A DNA stretch of 64,000 nt. It comes from Calendula officinalis. Taxonomy: Eukaryota > Streptophyta > Magnoliopsida > Asterales > Asteraceae. Within the stretch, counting starts at the first letter, position 1. Each line of letters opens with the position of its first letter. The notes under the pieces are model-generated. The model saw only the letters and a program-made list of their open reading frames with translations. It ran no database searches and was not told the origin of the DNA. The stretch covers positions 85,246,909 to 85,310,908 of the forward strand of contig OY970820.1 in the NCBI GenBank assembly GCA_963853835.1. The letters run 5' to 3'. Shown here in pieces: positions 40,126 through 51,430 of the stretch. The position numbers were made by a program, and so were the translations under genes.

Positions 40126-40196
40126 TAGGGTTTAGCGTAGGGTTTATCGAATCAAGGTGAGGATAATGCTAAACTAATCACAATCAGCTATTTATA
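40126..40196 (-). promoter_or_regulatory. Internal TATA and telo-box region upstream of the decayed ORF3
   Basis: In element sense ATATAAATA (core 40196-40189) is followed by two AAACCCTA boxes (40145-40138 and 40133-40126) and then the former ATG at 39998. The order matches 15145-15073 in the intact element. Blocks such as CTTCGAATCATAAC are conserved just upstream. Confidence 0.5.
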
Positions 40197-40309
40197 TTTT
40201 TCGAATTGACCTGCAAACTGACCGAAATACCCTTCGAATCATAACCCAACGGCTATTTTCATGGGGGTCAGTATAGTAAAATGGAGTATTTTACAGATAA
40301 CGGTCGATC

Positions 40310-40450
40310 AGTAGTAAATAAGTATCAGAAGTAAAAACGTCAGTAGTAACTGTTGTTTCTATACTTAACCTAATTATACTAAAAACCATATCAGTACTAA
40401 ATGTAAGATTAACACTGATTAGTAGTAATAAACAACCATTAGTAAAACAT
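40310..40450 (-). repeat. Degenerate TACTACTG cluster upstream of the decayed ORF3
   Basis: Two exact CAGTAGTA copies and several one-mismatch variants (CAGAAGTA, CAGTACTA, TAGTAGTA) sit in the spacer between pol and ORF3, about 115-250 bp upstream of the TATA box. The position matches the eleven-copy cluster of the intact element. Confidence 0.65.
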
Positions 40451-40507
40451 ACTTAAAAAAAATAAAAAATTGTACAAAAACTTTACACATGATATTCATT
40501 TGTGAAT

Positions 40508-43500
40508 TTAATTTATTAAAATCATTCCAATACTGCTAACCAAGAAGCTGAATCTTCCTACATCAAAAGCTTTTGTAAAGAGATCAGCTAATTGATTGTC
40601 AGTATGAATTTTCTCTACTTTGATTAATTTGTTTTCATTACAATCTCTTATAAAATGAAATCTTATTTCAATGTGTTTTACTGGATTATTCACAATACTG
40701 ATAGCACTTTGATTATCAATAAAAATAGGAGTTTTAAGAATAGATAATCCAAAGTCTAGGAGTTGATTTTGAATCCATAGGACTTGAGCACAGCAAGCAG
40801 ATGCAGCTACATACTCTGCTTCAGCAGTTGATGTTGAAACATTGGTTTGTGTCTTGCATTGCCATGACACCAATCTTGATCCAAAGAATTGACATCCACC
40901 AGTAGTAGATTTTCTATCTTGACATTCACCACCATAGTCACTATCTGTGTAGGCTATGAGTTCAAATGGTGATGCATGAGGATACCAAAGACCAAGAGAA
41001 GGTTTTCCCTTCAAGTATCTAAAGATTCTTTTGACGGCCTGCAAATGTAGTTCCTTAGGTCTTGCTTGATACCTGGCACATACACAAACACTATACATAA
41101 TGTCAGGTCTTGATGCAGTTAAATACATTAAAGAGTCTATCATTAATCTGTAAAGATGCTCATCTACATCATCCCCCTCAACATCAGGATGTAGGTGTTT
41201 GTGAGTTTCCATTGGTGTGCTTGCACTTTTTGCAGTCTTTCATTGCAAATTTCTCCAAAATGTCTCTGACATATTTTGATTGGTTAATCAAAATACCATC
41301 TGATCTTTGATTGATTTGGAGTCCAAGAAAGAAGTTCATTGGACCCATTGAGCTCATCTTGAACTTGATTTGCATTAATTCTTCAAACTCTTTGCACAGT
41401 TGATCATTTGTTCATCCAAAGATGATATCATCTACATATATTTGGACCAGTAGTATATCATCTTTGACATTTCTTGTGAACAAGGTTTTGTCAATTGCAC
41501 CTCTTTTAAAGTTGTTCTTCAGTAAGTATGATGATAATGTGTCATACCAAGCTCTTGGTGCCTGATGAAGGCCATATAGAGCTTTGTCTAGTTTGTACAC
41601 ATAGTCATCATGTTCTGGATCTTCAAATCCTGGAGGTTGACACACATACACTTCTTCTTTAGTTTGTACACATAGAGGAAAGCACTTTTCACATCCATTT
41701 GATAGACTTTGATCTTCTTGTATGAAGCATATGCCAGAAATATTCTTATTGCTTCAATTCTAGTAACAGGTGCATATACTTCATCATAGTCTATACCTTC
41801 TTCTTGAGTGTATCCTTGGGCTACAAGTCTTGCTTTGTTTTTTATCACTATACCTCTTTCATCTTTCTTGTTTCTGAAGATCCATCTTGTTCCAATGGCT
41901 CTTTTTCCTTTTGGTAGAGGTACAAGAGTCCATACAGCTTGTAATTTGAATTGAAGAAGTTCTTCTTGCATTGCTATGATCCAGTTTGAGTCTTTCATTG
42001 CTTGTTGAATCTTCTTAGGTTCCTCATGTGACAGAAAACATTCATACATACATTCATTAGATATTAAACTGATGTTACAAACATTTGAATTTAATGATGA
42101 ATTGAATTTGCTTCTTGTCTGCATGTTTGCATGTTTGAATTGACATCACTTAGGAATAGGTCCAAAGGATGATTCTTTTCAGTTCTTGTTCCTGGAACTT
42201 TGTCAACAGGTATTTGACTGTCAAGGTTTGACTCATTGGATTCAGGAATTTGGGCATCTATCCATGTTTCTTCTTGGTTGTCTTGATTTTGTGAAGATTC
42301 TTCATTGCTACTGGTTTCAGTAGTAACATTTTCTTCATTAAGTTCAGGTGGTTCATTGTTGTTACTGAAACCATTATTGTGTGGTTCATCATCAACACTT
42401 TGAGGTTCTGAGTTACTACTGGGATCAGTAGTATCTTGAGAGTTGGAGTTGTTACTGGTGTTAAGAATACTAGGATTACCAGAGTTACTGCTGTCCTCAG
42501 TATCAACTGTGGGATCAGTATTAACTAAGATATATTTTATAATGTCCTGACTGCCATTTGATGATGATCCTCCTTGTTGATTTTGATTGTTTGAATCTCC
42601 TGCATTATAATCATAATTAACATTAAAAGATTTGGTTAGATTATCAATGTTAAATAACCAATCTGGAGCATTTCCCTGTTCATTCATCAGATTTTCATTA
42701 AAGTATACATTTACACTTTCTTCAATGATCCTTAGCCTTTTGTTGAATACTCTGTAAGATTTGCTTTGAGTTGAGTATCCTACAAATATTCCATCATCTG
42801 CTTTGCAGTCAAACTTACCAATTTGTTCTGTTGTAATTAAAATAGTACAAGGACAACCAAATGATTTTAGAAAGCTTATTGAAGGTTTTCTTATATTGAA
42901 AAGTTCATAAGGTGTTTTAAAGTGAGGCTTAACTATTAATACTCTGTTTTGAACATAACAAGCAGTATTAACAGCTTCAACCCAAAACGTTATTGGTAAT
43001 TTTGAATCTGCAAGCATGGATCTGGCTGCTTCAATGATGGTTCTATTTCTTCTTTCAGCTACACCATTTTGTTGTGGAGTTCTTGGTGAGCTGTACTGCC
43101 TGTCAATACCCTTAAGATCACAAAAAGCAATTAGATTAGTATTCTTAAATTCTGTGCCATTATCACATCTAATTGCTTTCACTTTGATATCTCTTGTATT
43201 TTCCAGCTTTACAATTAGATTCTTTATAATCACACTTGTTTCATATTTGGTCCTAAGAAAGAAAACCTAAGTATATCTGGAAAAATCATCAGTAATAACA
43301 AGGCAGTATTAATATGTTTGTAAGATTATATAGTTAAAATTATATGTAAGAGTTGCAAAAAGGTCCAAAAAGGTCCATATGTAAGAGTTGCAACGGGTTA
43401 GAAATAGAATTGATTGATTTGGTCTTATGAGAAGTCTTGTGTTGCTTACCTTTTAGGCATGCAACACAGTGATGATCACACATAAATTCTTTTTGTGGTA

Positions 43501-44028
43501 AACCAACTACCAAATTCTTTTTGACTAAATTGTTCATATTTTTAAAATTTGTGTGACACATCCTTCTATGCCAAAGTTCTGATTTCTTTGTGTTTGCCTT
43601 AGATATAAAACAGTTGATCTCATTTGAAGAAATGAGTTCTCCCCCTATATCTAGGCAATACACATTGTTTATCCTTGGTGTTCTTAAAACAACACATTTT
43701 TCATCTAAAATAAAGTCAGGAGAAAGAATGATGCACTCTACATCTGTAAAAAGAATTTTGTTCTTCTTATCACAGACTTGAGAGACACTAACCAGATTAT
43801 ATTTAAGCTCAGCAACATAAAAGACATCATCAAAAGTGATCTTACCATTTGATACTGTACTTTACCTGTAATCTTACCACCTCTTGGATTTTCACCAAAT
43901 GCAACATATCCACCTTCAAAAGACTTGAAATCTCTGAGAATTTGAAGATTTCCAGTCATGTGCCTAGAGCATCCAGTATCAATATGTCATGTTCTTCCTT
44001 CTTCAGGGAGTTGAATGCTCTGCTCATA
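40508..44028 (-). pseudogene. Broken pol of the decayed Sirevirus-like element
   Basis: All pol domains are recognisable: the protease active site changed to HIDTGCSRHMTG with TGA for the preceding Trp (near 44000), a GAG-pre-integrase region, integrase with RCDNGTEF and PRTPQQNGVAERRNRT, reverse transcriptase with YVDDIIFG followed at once by a stop (near 41413), and RNase H with TDSDYGGE. Near 43310-43375 a short rearrangement duplicates AAAAGGTCC and interrupts the integrase core after DLFGP. A TAG replaces Trp near 43268. Frameshifts lie near 43850, 42110, 41660 and 41200. It cannot encode active enzymes. Confidence 0.92.
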
Positions 44029-44039
44029 AAGTAAATGGA

Positions 44040-46441
44040 TTAGTTAATTTTGGGAACCCAAGCTTGTTTTATCTTGGGTTCATCCTTTGAAGAGTAAGTT
44101 TTTCTAAGTGAATGAGCTTTGTATGCAGTTTTAGTCTTAGGTTGTTGGTTAGTACTGGTGTTCTGTTTTACTACTGACCTAGGTTTATACCCTAGTTTTT
44201 GGCCTTTGAGTATTTTACTACTGATGGACAAGTAGTATTTTGGTAATGTGAATTTTTAGTATAGTCATTAGTGTTTTTGTAAATGTACCAGACAGCATTA
44301 TAATTAGGGTTTTTACCATTAGTAAACCTGGAATAGTTCCTACTGATGTTTGAAAACTTTGAGTATTGTGGAAATTGATTTTGTTTTCCATTGTTTTTGA
44401 AATAATTGCTTCTGTTTGGACTTTTATACCTGATATTTTGCACGAATCTTTGTGCAGTTCTTCCAAATTTGGGAACTTCAACATGTGGATTTTTAATTTC
44501 TTTTGCTTCTTCAGTTTGTTTTAGTTTTAATGCTTTCTCTTTTTCTTTGTTAACTTTAAACTATTTGAATTCTTTGCAGTTAATTGGATTAAAGTGACAA
44601 TTCTTTGCTATGTGGTTAACTTTGTTGCAAATTAAGCATGTTAATTTTGTTGATTTAGCACCTTCAGGCTTTCTTTGTTCTTTTGACTGGTTCAAGTTTC
44701 TTTGATTTCCCCTTCTTAAAATTTTTGGTATATTTTCTGAGTTATATTTTGGGGATTCAGTTTGACTTTGTGTGGTATGAAAACTTGTATCTGTTGTTTG
44801 ATCATCATCAGATGAATCATCATTGGTTTCAGTTTGATTTTCTATTTTTAATTCATTTAATGTTCTTTTCGTGCTTGATTTAAGAGGAGGGATAAAATTA
44901 GTTGGAGGTGGAACTGCATGATATCCCACTCCATGCACAACCTTTTCAGTGGTTTGATTACTGGTTAATTCATCAATAATTTTAGAACTTCTTTCAAATT
45001 TTTTAATAGTTAATTTATTCTGTTCTAATTCCATTTGGCATTCTTCTAATTGGATTAAAGTTTCTTTTAATTTTAACTCAGAATATTCTTTATCATAAGT
45101 TGTTTGTAAGAGTTCATCTTTTATCTTTTGATCTGTTATTTTATAAATTTTAATTTGATTTTCAAGATCGGCTATACAACCATTATATTCAATTCTCCTA
45201 TTTCTATTTAGAATCATCTCTTCAAGTGTTTCATTGTTAAGTTTTTCTAATTATTTGTATGCTTTAATGCATTCAGGAGTGCAGGATTTAGAATGTACCT
45301 CAGTAGTAGATTCAGTAAAGGCCATAAGAGCTTGGTTATGAGAATGTTCCTCTTCTTGAAAGCTCCAGTCATAACCTTGTCCTTCTTGAGATACTAATGC
45401 AGTTGAATTTGAAGTGCTGTTTTTGTTGTAATTTGATCTTTGATCTTTGCTAGGACATTCCCTGGCAAAGTGATCAAGATTACTGCAGTTGTAGCATTTG
45501 ACTTTGGTTTTATCAAATCCAGCTCGATCACCTTTGTTGTAGGTCAGATTTTGTCTTCCAGTTCTTTTGAGGAACCTTTTTGTTCTTAAACTCAGCATTG
45601 CCATCTGCCACTTGATGTCCATCTCTTCCAGGTCATCAGGATTAAGTTGTTCCAAATCTTCACTAATCAATGCAGTGTGCACATGACTAGTGAAAAATGA
45701 TTCTCTTGCTGAATCTTCAATTCATGCATTCTTTGTGGCCTCTTGACCTGTTCCTGTACTAGACACAAAAGCAGCATTGTTTGAAGGTAAATTAGGAGTT
45801 TTTATTACTTACCTCAGATTCAAACACTCTTAGTTCATTGTATAGTTCATCCTGCTCTTTTTCTTCCAAAGCATCTCCTTGTCTATATATAACTGTATAC
45901 ATAGACCATTCTTCACCAAGAGATCTAAGAAACTTTCTGTTTACATCATCATTGTCTGGTTTATAACCAACTTGATTTAGTTCACCAATAAGCTTGTTGA
46001 ACCTATCAAAGACTTGTGACAATGATTCATTCTTCTGGCATTTGAAGTTTTCAAAGTCTTGCTTCAGAACAGACTTCATGTTTCTTTTGGTGCTCTTGGT
46101 GCCTACAGACCTCTTCTCCAGTGCCTGCCACAGCTTCTTTGCATCATCATATTCAACAAAGAGATGTTGATAATCATTGGGAATGGCAAGCAAAAGAGTG
46201 CTTAAGGCTTTGAGTTCAAGTCCTCTGTCCTTCTTCTCTTTTTCACACTTAAGTTTGTCGACTTCAGTTGAAGAACTTGCTACTTGAGTCTGGATGGTTT
46301 GTTGCCTTCAACAACAACTTCCCACATGGAATAATCAGTAATAAGCATGTATTGCTTGATTCTGTTTTTCCATATCCCAAAGTTGTTGGGAGTGAGAATG
46401 GGAATTTCGTTAGCCTGTGTGCTTTCATTGTTATCAGACAT
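44040..46441 (-). pseudogene. Broken gag of the decayed Sirevirus-like element
   Basis: It starts at the ATG at 46441 and matches the intact gag along its length. A frameshift lies near 46295, breaks near 45720-45790, an in-frame stop near 45251, another near 44563 and frameshifts in 44190-44480. Both zinc knuckles (CYNCSNLDHFAREC, CLICNKVNHIAKNC) and the coiled coil survive. The Asn-Thr-Thr-Gly repeats of the intact tail are mostly absent here. It ends KQAWVPKIN at 44040, again followed by CTAAT and GCAG. Confidence 0.9.
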
Positions 46442-46511
46442 GATTAACAATTTTGGATTCGAAAGTATGAAACTTTTTGCTGTTCTTAATTCGTAGATCT
46501 AGAACCTTAAA

Positions 46512-46523
46512 GCTCTGATACCA
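46512..46523 (-). other. Primer binding site, initiator tRNA-Met
   Basis: TGGTATCAGAGC in element sense, two bases from the 5' LTR. Confidence 0.9.
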
Positions 46524-46525
46524 CT

Positions 46526-47029
46526 TGTCAGGATCGAATAATCCAAACAGATTATTTAATCACAGATCTACTAACAAGAGAAGTTACAGCGGATTAACAC
46601 TCTTGTTATTTGATTAAGAACAATTGAAAACTGTAATCGAATAAAAACTATAATAAGAACACAGTAATCACAAAAAGCTTCAATGTATATTGAATAATTC
46701 GAACAATACACACGTACGTTTACAATTCGTAAGGAACTATTTATAATAGTCCTTGAAGCCTAAAATATTAACCTAGTTATTCTAGGATTCGATTACAATC
46801 AATATACAAAAGATAAACATTCTATAACTAACTATACTAGAATCTCGGACTCGATCAGTACCATAAATTGACATCAGTAGTAAACTTGATCATCAGTAGT
46901 AATTCCAAGATCAGTATCATCAGTAGTATCTTGCTATTCTGCTCCATCAGTACTAACTTCCATATTCATTGATCAGTACTAACTACAGCATCAATATTAG
47001 AATGTTTATATCTGTTTTATATCCCAACA
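46526..47029 (-). repeat. 5' LTR (right copy) of the decayed Sirevirus-like element
   Basis: 504 bp. Exact CAGTAGTA motifs occur near 46874, 46893 and 46921, with the TATA box at about 46748-46739. This is the same order and similar spacing as in the intact element. Confidence 0.94.
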
Positions 47030-47034
47030 GCTTC

Positions 47035-47904
47035 TATCTTTGTAAATGTGAGTTCATTTGCAACAAAAAGGTTAGAATTTAAAATCTTACTGGACATAAA
47101 TATGCATGATATTAGTTGCATGAATATATGCCTTTTAAGTACAAGAAATCATTTTTTCCCTTTGATATAATATATCTTTGTGTTCCTAAAAAATATATTA
47201 TATTATCACTTATACTTAGTTTAATTATCGTCAAGAACACGAGTTCCCTATAATGGTATCTTTTCTGTCACCTTATTGAATAAATTCTTAGTAATAGTTT
47301 TGATTATAATTTAAGATTAGAATTAATGAGAGAAAGATAGATTGTGGTAAATAGAAAAATATTATTTGATTAATTAGCCCTCATTAAGTTTAAGAAATAC
47401 GAGTAAGAATTTTATTTGGGACAAAAATTAATGTATTTTATTATAAAACGGTGTATGATTTTGGTGGTGTAAATATTTTTGAAATAGATAAATACGTTGA
47501 TATTTTGAAATATTTAACAATAATTATTACTTAATTATCACCAGTGTTTTTTTTATTGAAAATAATAAAATCGGAAAGAGATGAAAGAGAAGACGAAGGG
47601 AAGTAGACTACTTTTTTATGTTGCACGCATCCATCTATCCATGACATAAAACACAGTTTATACAAATACAATCACCCATCATCATCTCACAACACCAAAA
47701 AAAAAACAAAATCCCTCCACTTCTTTTTTCTGTTGTTGTTGTTCAAAATCTTTTGAGTTTTTGTTTTCACCTTGAACATGTGCTTTCAGTTTTACATGCA
47801 ATTCCCAACTTTTTAGATATCAAAATTTTGTATACATTTTTTGTTTTCCTTTTCTTCAAGGTTTAGTCTTACAAATATTTAGTATTTGAAAACCGGAGAA
47901 GGGG
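47035..47904 (+). promoter_or_regulatory. Upstream region and leader of the HAM-type GRAS gene
   Basis: AT-rich to about 47580, then a pyrimidine-rich leader typical of plant 5' UTRs. A possible 12-codon upstream ORF (47778-47816, ATG TGC to TAG) precedes the main ATG by about 90 nt. The retrotransposon LTR ends 875 bp upstream of the ATG, so the proximal promoter may be short. A TATA-like TTATACAAATA near 47657 is only a weak candidate. Confidence 0.45.
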
Positions 47905-49902
47905 ATGCCCTTAGCCTTTGAATTCGAGGGGAAGGGGGTGGTGGTGTTGGAGGATCTCGTACCTTATGCAAATCCACTTGTACATTTTCAGAATATAGTG
48001 AACAAGAAGAGGAAATACATCAACGAACCAACTTCTGTCCTGGATAATATCACCACCAGTCCAAGCCCACCTGCTTCTACTTCAACCCTGTCTTCTTCTC
48101 ACGGCGGTGCTGATACTGCCGGCGTGGCGGCGCTTTCTTCCAAATGGCCTCCGCCGGAAAATCAAGAAACCAACACCTCCAATGTGGGTCTTCTTGACCT
48201 CCAACACTTTCAACAACAGATCACCGCCGGGAACGAAAAATGTGCCGGAATGGACGAATGGGAAAACGGAGACTCCGGCCAAGACCAGGCTATGCTCCGG
48301 TGGATCATGGGTGATGTGGAAGACCCATCCTTGGGTTTAAACAAAATGCTCCATGCCACCGCCGCCAGCGGTGCTCCGGCAGACTTTGAATTTAACGGTG
48401 GGTTTGGTGTTGTAGATCAAGGCTTTATATCTCTGGATTCCGGTAACCCAGCTGGTCTAATCGGAAACTTATCCTCAAACCCTCAACTATCGTCGGCGCC
48501 GGCGATGTTTAACAACAACCATCAAAATCAAATCTTTTCACCATCAAACGAAACCCAAATGCTCCCATTTGATATAAAACCAAGTATTTTCAACCAAACC
48601 CAATTGCCATTTGAACACCAACTCTTGATGCCACCGCAGCCCAAAAGGTACAACCCAGGAAGCATAGAGTTCAACCCTCCAATGCACAAGAACCAGTTTC
48701 TTGATTCGGGTCAAAACCCACTTGAATTGCTTCAAGAATCACCATCAATGAAGAAAATAGCACCCATTAACAATCATCAAAATCACCAACAAGGGGTCAT
48801 TGACCAGCTTTTTGAAGCTGCAGATTTGATCCAACCCGGAAACCCGAATCCAAACCCGATACTCGCGCAAGGGATATTGGCGCGGCTCAATCATCAGCTT
48901 TCACCCATCGGTAAGCCTTTCGATAGGGCTGCTTTTTATTTCAAAGAAGCTCTCAGTTTACTCATACATTCCATTCTCAATAATATTAATCCCCAAATTA
49001 CCCCTAACGCTTCACCTTTTACTTTAATCTTCAAAATTGGTGCTTACAAATCATTCTCAGAGATTTCCCCATTTATTCAATTTGCTAATTTCACTTGTAA
49101 TCAAGCATTACTCGAATCCCTAAACGGGTTTGATCACATTCATATTATCGATTTCGATATTGGTTATGGTGGTCAATGGGCTTCACTTATGCAAGAGCTT
49201 GCTTTACGTAACAATGGTGTTTCTTCATTAAAAATCACCGCTTTTGCTTCACCTTCAACTCATGATCAGCTCGAATTGGGGTTAACCCGTGACAATTTGA
49301 TCCATTTTGCAAGTGAAATTAATGTCGGGTTTGACTTTGAGATAGTCAACATTGATGTTCTTGCTTCTAATTCATGGTCTTTACCTTTCAATCTATCTGA
49401 GAATGAAGCAATTGCTGTGAATTTACCAATCCATGTGTTTTCCAACCACCAAACTCAAATCCCGAATGTGCTTCGATTTGTTAAGAGTTTATCTCCCAAA
49501 ATCGTGGTTTCGGTTGATCGTGGGTGTGATCGAACCGATTTACCGTATTCAAATCATCTAATTCACGCCCTTCAATCGTATTCAAACTTACTTGAATCAC
49601 TCGATGCGGTCAACATGAATCTTGAGTCGTTGCAGAAGATCGAACGGTTTTTGGTTCAACCCGCGATTGAAAAGATCGTTTTGGGTCGGTTTCTTTTTCC
49701 CGAAAAGACGCAACATTGGAGAAATCTTTTCTTATCAGCCGGCTTTTCACCCTTGTTGTTTAGTAACTTCACTGAAAGTCAAGCCGAATGTTTGGTCAAA
49801 CGGACTCCCGTTCGTGAATTTCATGTCGAGAGGAGACAATCGTTGCTTGTGCTTTGCTGGCAACGGCGGGAGCTCGTGTCGGCTTCCGCTTGGAGGTGCT
49901 AA
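47905..49902 (+). CDS. HAM: GRAS transcriptional regulator, HAIRY MERISTEM / SCL6-type
   Basis: 665 codons in one exon, normal for the family. HAM proteins act in the nucleus with WUSCHEL-type homeodomain partners to keep shoot meristem cells undifferentiated. The N-terminus MPLAFEFEGKGV matches the HAM signature. Residues 30 to about 285 are a low-complexity Asn/Pro/Ser/Gln-rich region. The GRAS domain runs from about 290 to the end: leucine-rich region I (VIDQLFEAADLI... ILARLNHQ), a VHIID motif as IHIIDFDIGYGGQW near 413, leucine-rich region II, a PFYRE-like part (LPFNLSENEAIAVNLPIHVF) and a SAW end (WQRRELVSASAWRC). A miR171 site lies at 48873-48893. The gene looks intact. The exact paralogue (HAM1, 2 or 3) cannot be fixed. 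Confidence 0.95.
   Translation: MPLAFEFEGKGVVVLEDLVPYANPLVHFQNIVNKKRKYINEPTSVLDNITTSPSPPASTSTLSSSHGGADTAGVAALSSKWPPPENQETNTSNVGLLDLQHFQQQITAGNEKCAGMDEWENGDSGQDQAMLRWIMGDVEDPSLGLNKMLHATAASGAPADFEFNGGFGVVDQGFISLDSGNPAGLIGNLSSNPQLSSAPAMFNNNHQNQIFSPSNETQMLPFDIKPSIFNQTQLPFEHQLLMPPQPKRYNPGSIEFNPPMHKNQFLDSGQNPLELLQESPSMKKIAPINNHQNHQQGVIDQLFEAADLIQPGNPNPNPILAQGILARLNHQLSPIGKPFDRAAFYFKEALSLLIHSILNNINPQITPNASPFTLIFKIGAYKSFSEISPFIQFANFTCNQALLESLNGFDHIHIIDFDIGYGGQWASLMQELALRNNGVSSLKITAFASPSTHDQLELGLTRDNLIHFASEINVGFDFEIVNIDVLASNSWSLPFNLSENEAIAVNLPIHVFSNHQTQIPNVLRFVKSLSPKIVVSVDRGCDRTDLPYSNHLIHALQSYSNLLESLDAVNMNLESLQKIERFLVQPAIEKIVLGRFLFPEKTQHWRNLFLSAGFSPLLFSNFTESQAECLVKRTPVREFHVERRQSLLVLCWQRRELVSASAWRC
48873..48893 (+). 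promoter_or_regulatory. miR171 target site in the HAM-type mRNA
   Basis: The 21-nt site, starting GATATTGGCGCGG and ending CTCAATCA, is fully complementary to canonical plant miR171. It encodes the conserved ILARLNHQ segment. miR171 cleaves HAM/SCL6 mRNAs in seed plants, so this transcript is very likely regulated in the same way. Confidence 0.93.
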
Positions 49903-51246
49903 TTATCACAAGTCCTTAACTTTTTGGTTAATTTTAATTATGTTATTACTAGTATTTTGGGATATGATTATGACTGTTTATGATGTTTTTCGAGCTGTTT
50001 ATGGTAGCTCAAACATTTAATCTTATTTCTAATTATGGTTAGGTTATGTCTTCCTTTGTTATAATTATGGTTAGATCATATTATGCATCCAAAACACTTG
50101 TCACTTCTTGGTGTTTGAGAGTCTCAATGGTCTTGGTCGGATGATAGCCCCAAAACACTTTCATAGATAATTGTAATTTTTTGTTTCTTTTTGTTTTAGT
50201 TGCTTAAAGAACTAAACTTATCTAAGAAATGTCTTTCCTTAATTATATTTACTATTTCTCTACTTCATAAAGTTAGCAATATCGCTGGATATGTGTGAAA
50301 TTACACAGTTTAATATTGTCTGAGAATTGTATGATATCATATGCATTGAATTTGGTGCTTTTTAAGCTCTAATTAGTTTATTAATTAAGCACTAATTTTA
50401 ATGACAATTCTAATCATATCACATGCAACTTTTCTTATTGGACCTCACAAATACTTGTTTATCCCCTCTCTTTTCTCAAAAAAGTTTCACTTCTGTTTTT
50501 ATACATATATAATGGTCTATTTTATATAATTATAATTAGTTTCAGAAATATTAAAATGTTTAGTGATTTTAATTTGTAGAAAAATTCAGTTCATACTACT
50601 AAAGTCAAAATGAATTATTTAAGTTTATTATAATAATAAGAAAGCAAAAAATCAAATAATTTAGATCATGTTCTCTTTCAACTAAGGAGGAAGTCATGGA
50701 GTATTAATTAAATTGCACTTTGTTTTATGTGAGTTTAATAAAGTATAGAGGGCATTATTGATAACCTTCTCCCTAAAAAATTTGTCCCTTTCCATTCCAG
50801 TTGATATGTGTATGTTTAATAGTGATTAACATAATTTCACATAACATGAATTTATTGATGTGAAAAATTATCATTTTTAAAACTTTTGATCTAACAGTAT
50901 TGTTTAAAGATGCTCCATACTGGCATGTGGTTATGAGTATGAATCTCGCTTTAGACAGTATCTAATTGGGCAGGATAGTTGAAAATAATCAAAAGAGCTC
51001 GCAACATGGAAATGTAAATTTCTCTCAATCGGAGCTAGGATTACTTTTATTAAAGCGGTTCCTAACTACATTTTTTTTATATCTTCTCTTTATTTCAACT
51101 TAAAAAAAAGTAGAATAAGTGTGGTGAATTGGTTGATTTGGATTTCAAATCGATGTCTTTCGACCCGGATTGATGTCAATATTTAAATATCTTTTTTATC
51201 AAATCAAATGTTTAATCAAACTTTTCATGAAGCCTCCCTCTAATTA
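49903..51246. other. 3' flank of the HAM-type gene, no further gene
   Basis: It holds the presumptive 3' UTR and AT-rich intergenic DNA. I see no coding region or clear repeat before the Helitron start at 51247. Confidence 0.5.
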
Positions 51247-51329
51247 TCTTTACTATATTATAAAGAGTTTACACCTTCCATAATTAGCAAGGTTGAAAAT
51301 TCAGCCAACACACTTGCTAATTATGGAAT

Positions 51330-51430
51330 TATAATCCTTTTAGAAAAAAAGCACACCAGCCAGGATTCGAACCTGCCACCTGAGGGTAAGATTACGAAGA
51401 CAAATCCACTCGGACAAGCCTTCGCTTGGT
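51330..51430 (-). mobile_element. tRNA-like / SINE segment inside the Helitron
   Basis: In minus orientation there is an A-box-like TGTCCGAGTGGA, a B box GGTTCGAATCC and a poly-T run after the GGTGTGC end. The spacing of about 40 nt between boxes is tRNA-like. There is no full cloverleaf and no target duplication, so it is a SINE or tRNA relic, not a functional tRNA gene. Confidence 0.55.

Larger units (their letters stand above)
35863..47029 (-). mobile_element. Decayed Sirevirus-like element, sister of the intact one
   Basis: 11,167 bp, with the target duplication GCTTC at 35858-35862 and 47030-47034. The LTRs are 499 bp (35863-36361) and 504 bp (46526-47029), differing by about 14 substitutions and small indels (roughly 97% alike by eye). 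Layout and sequence parallel 10873-22365 throughout: iMet primer site, gag, pol, spacer, ORF3, purine tract. All three ORFs are broken by stops and frameshifts. The primer site is complete. It is clearly older than the intact copy and belongs to a different subfamily, with shorter LTRs and fewer TACTACTG motifs. Confidence 0.95.

Noticed and set aside
51330..51430. Functional tRNA gene
   Set aside because: A and B boxes are present but acceptor and anticodon stems do not pair. It is better explained as a SINE or tRNA relic.
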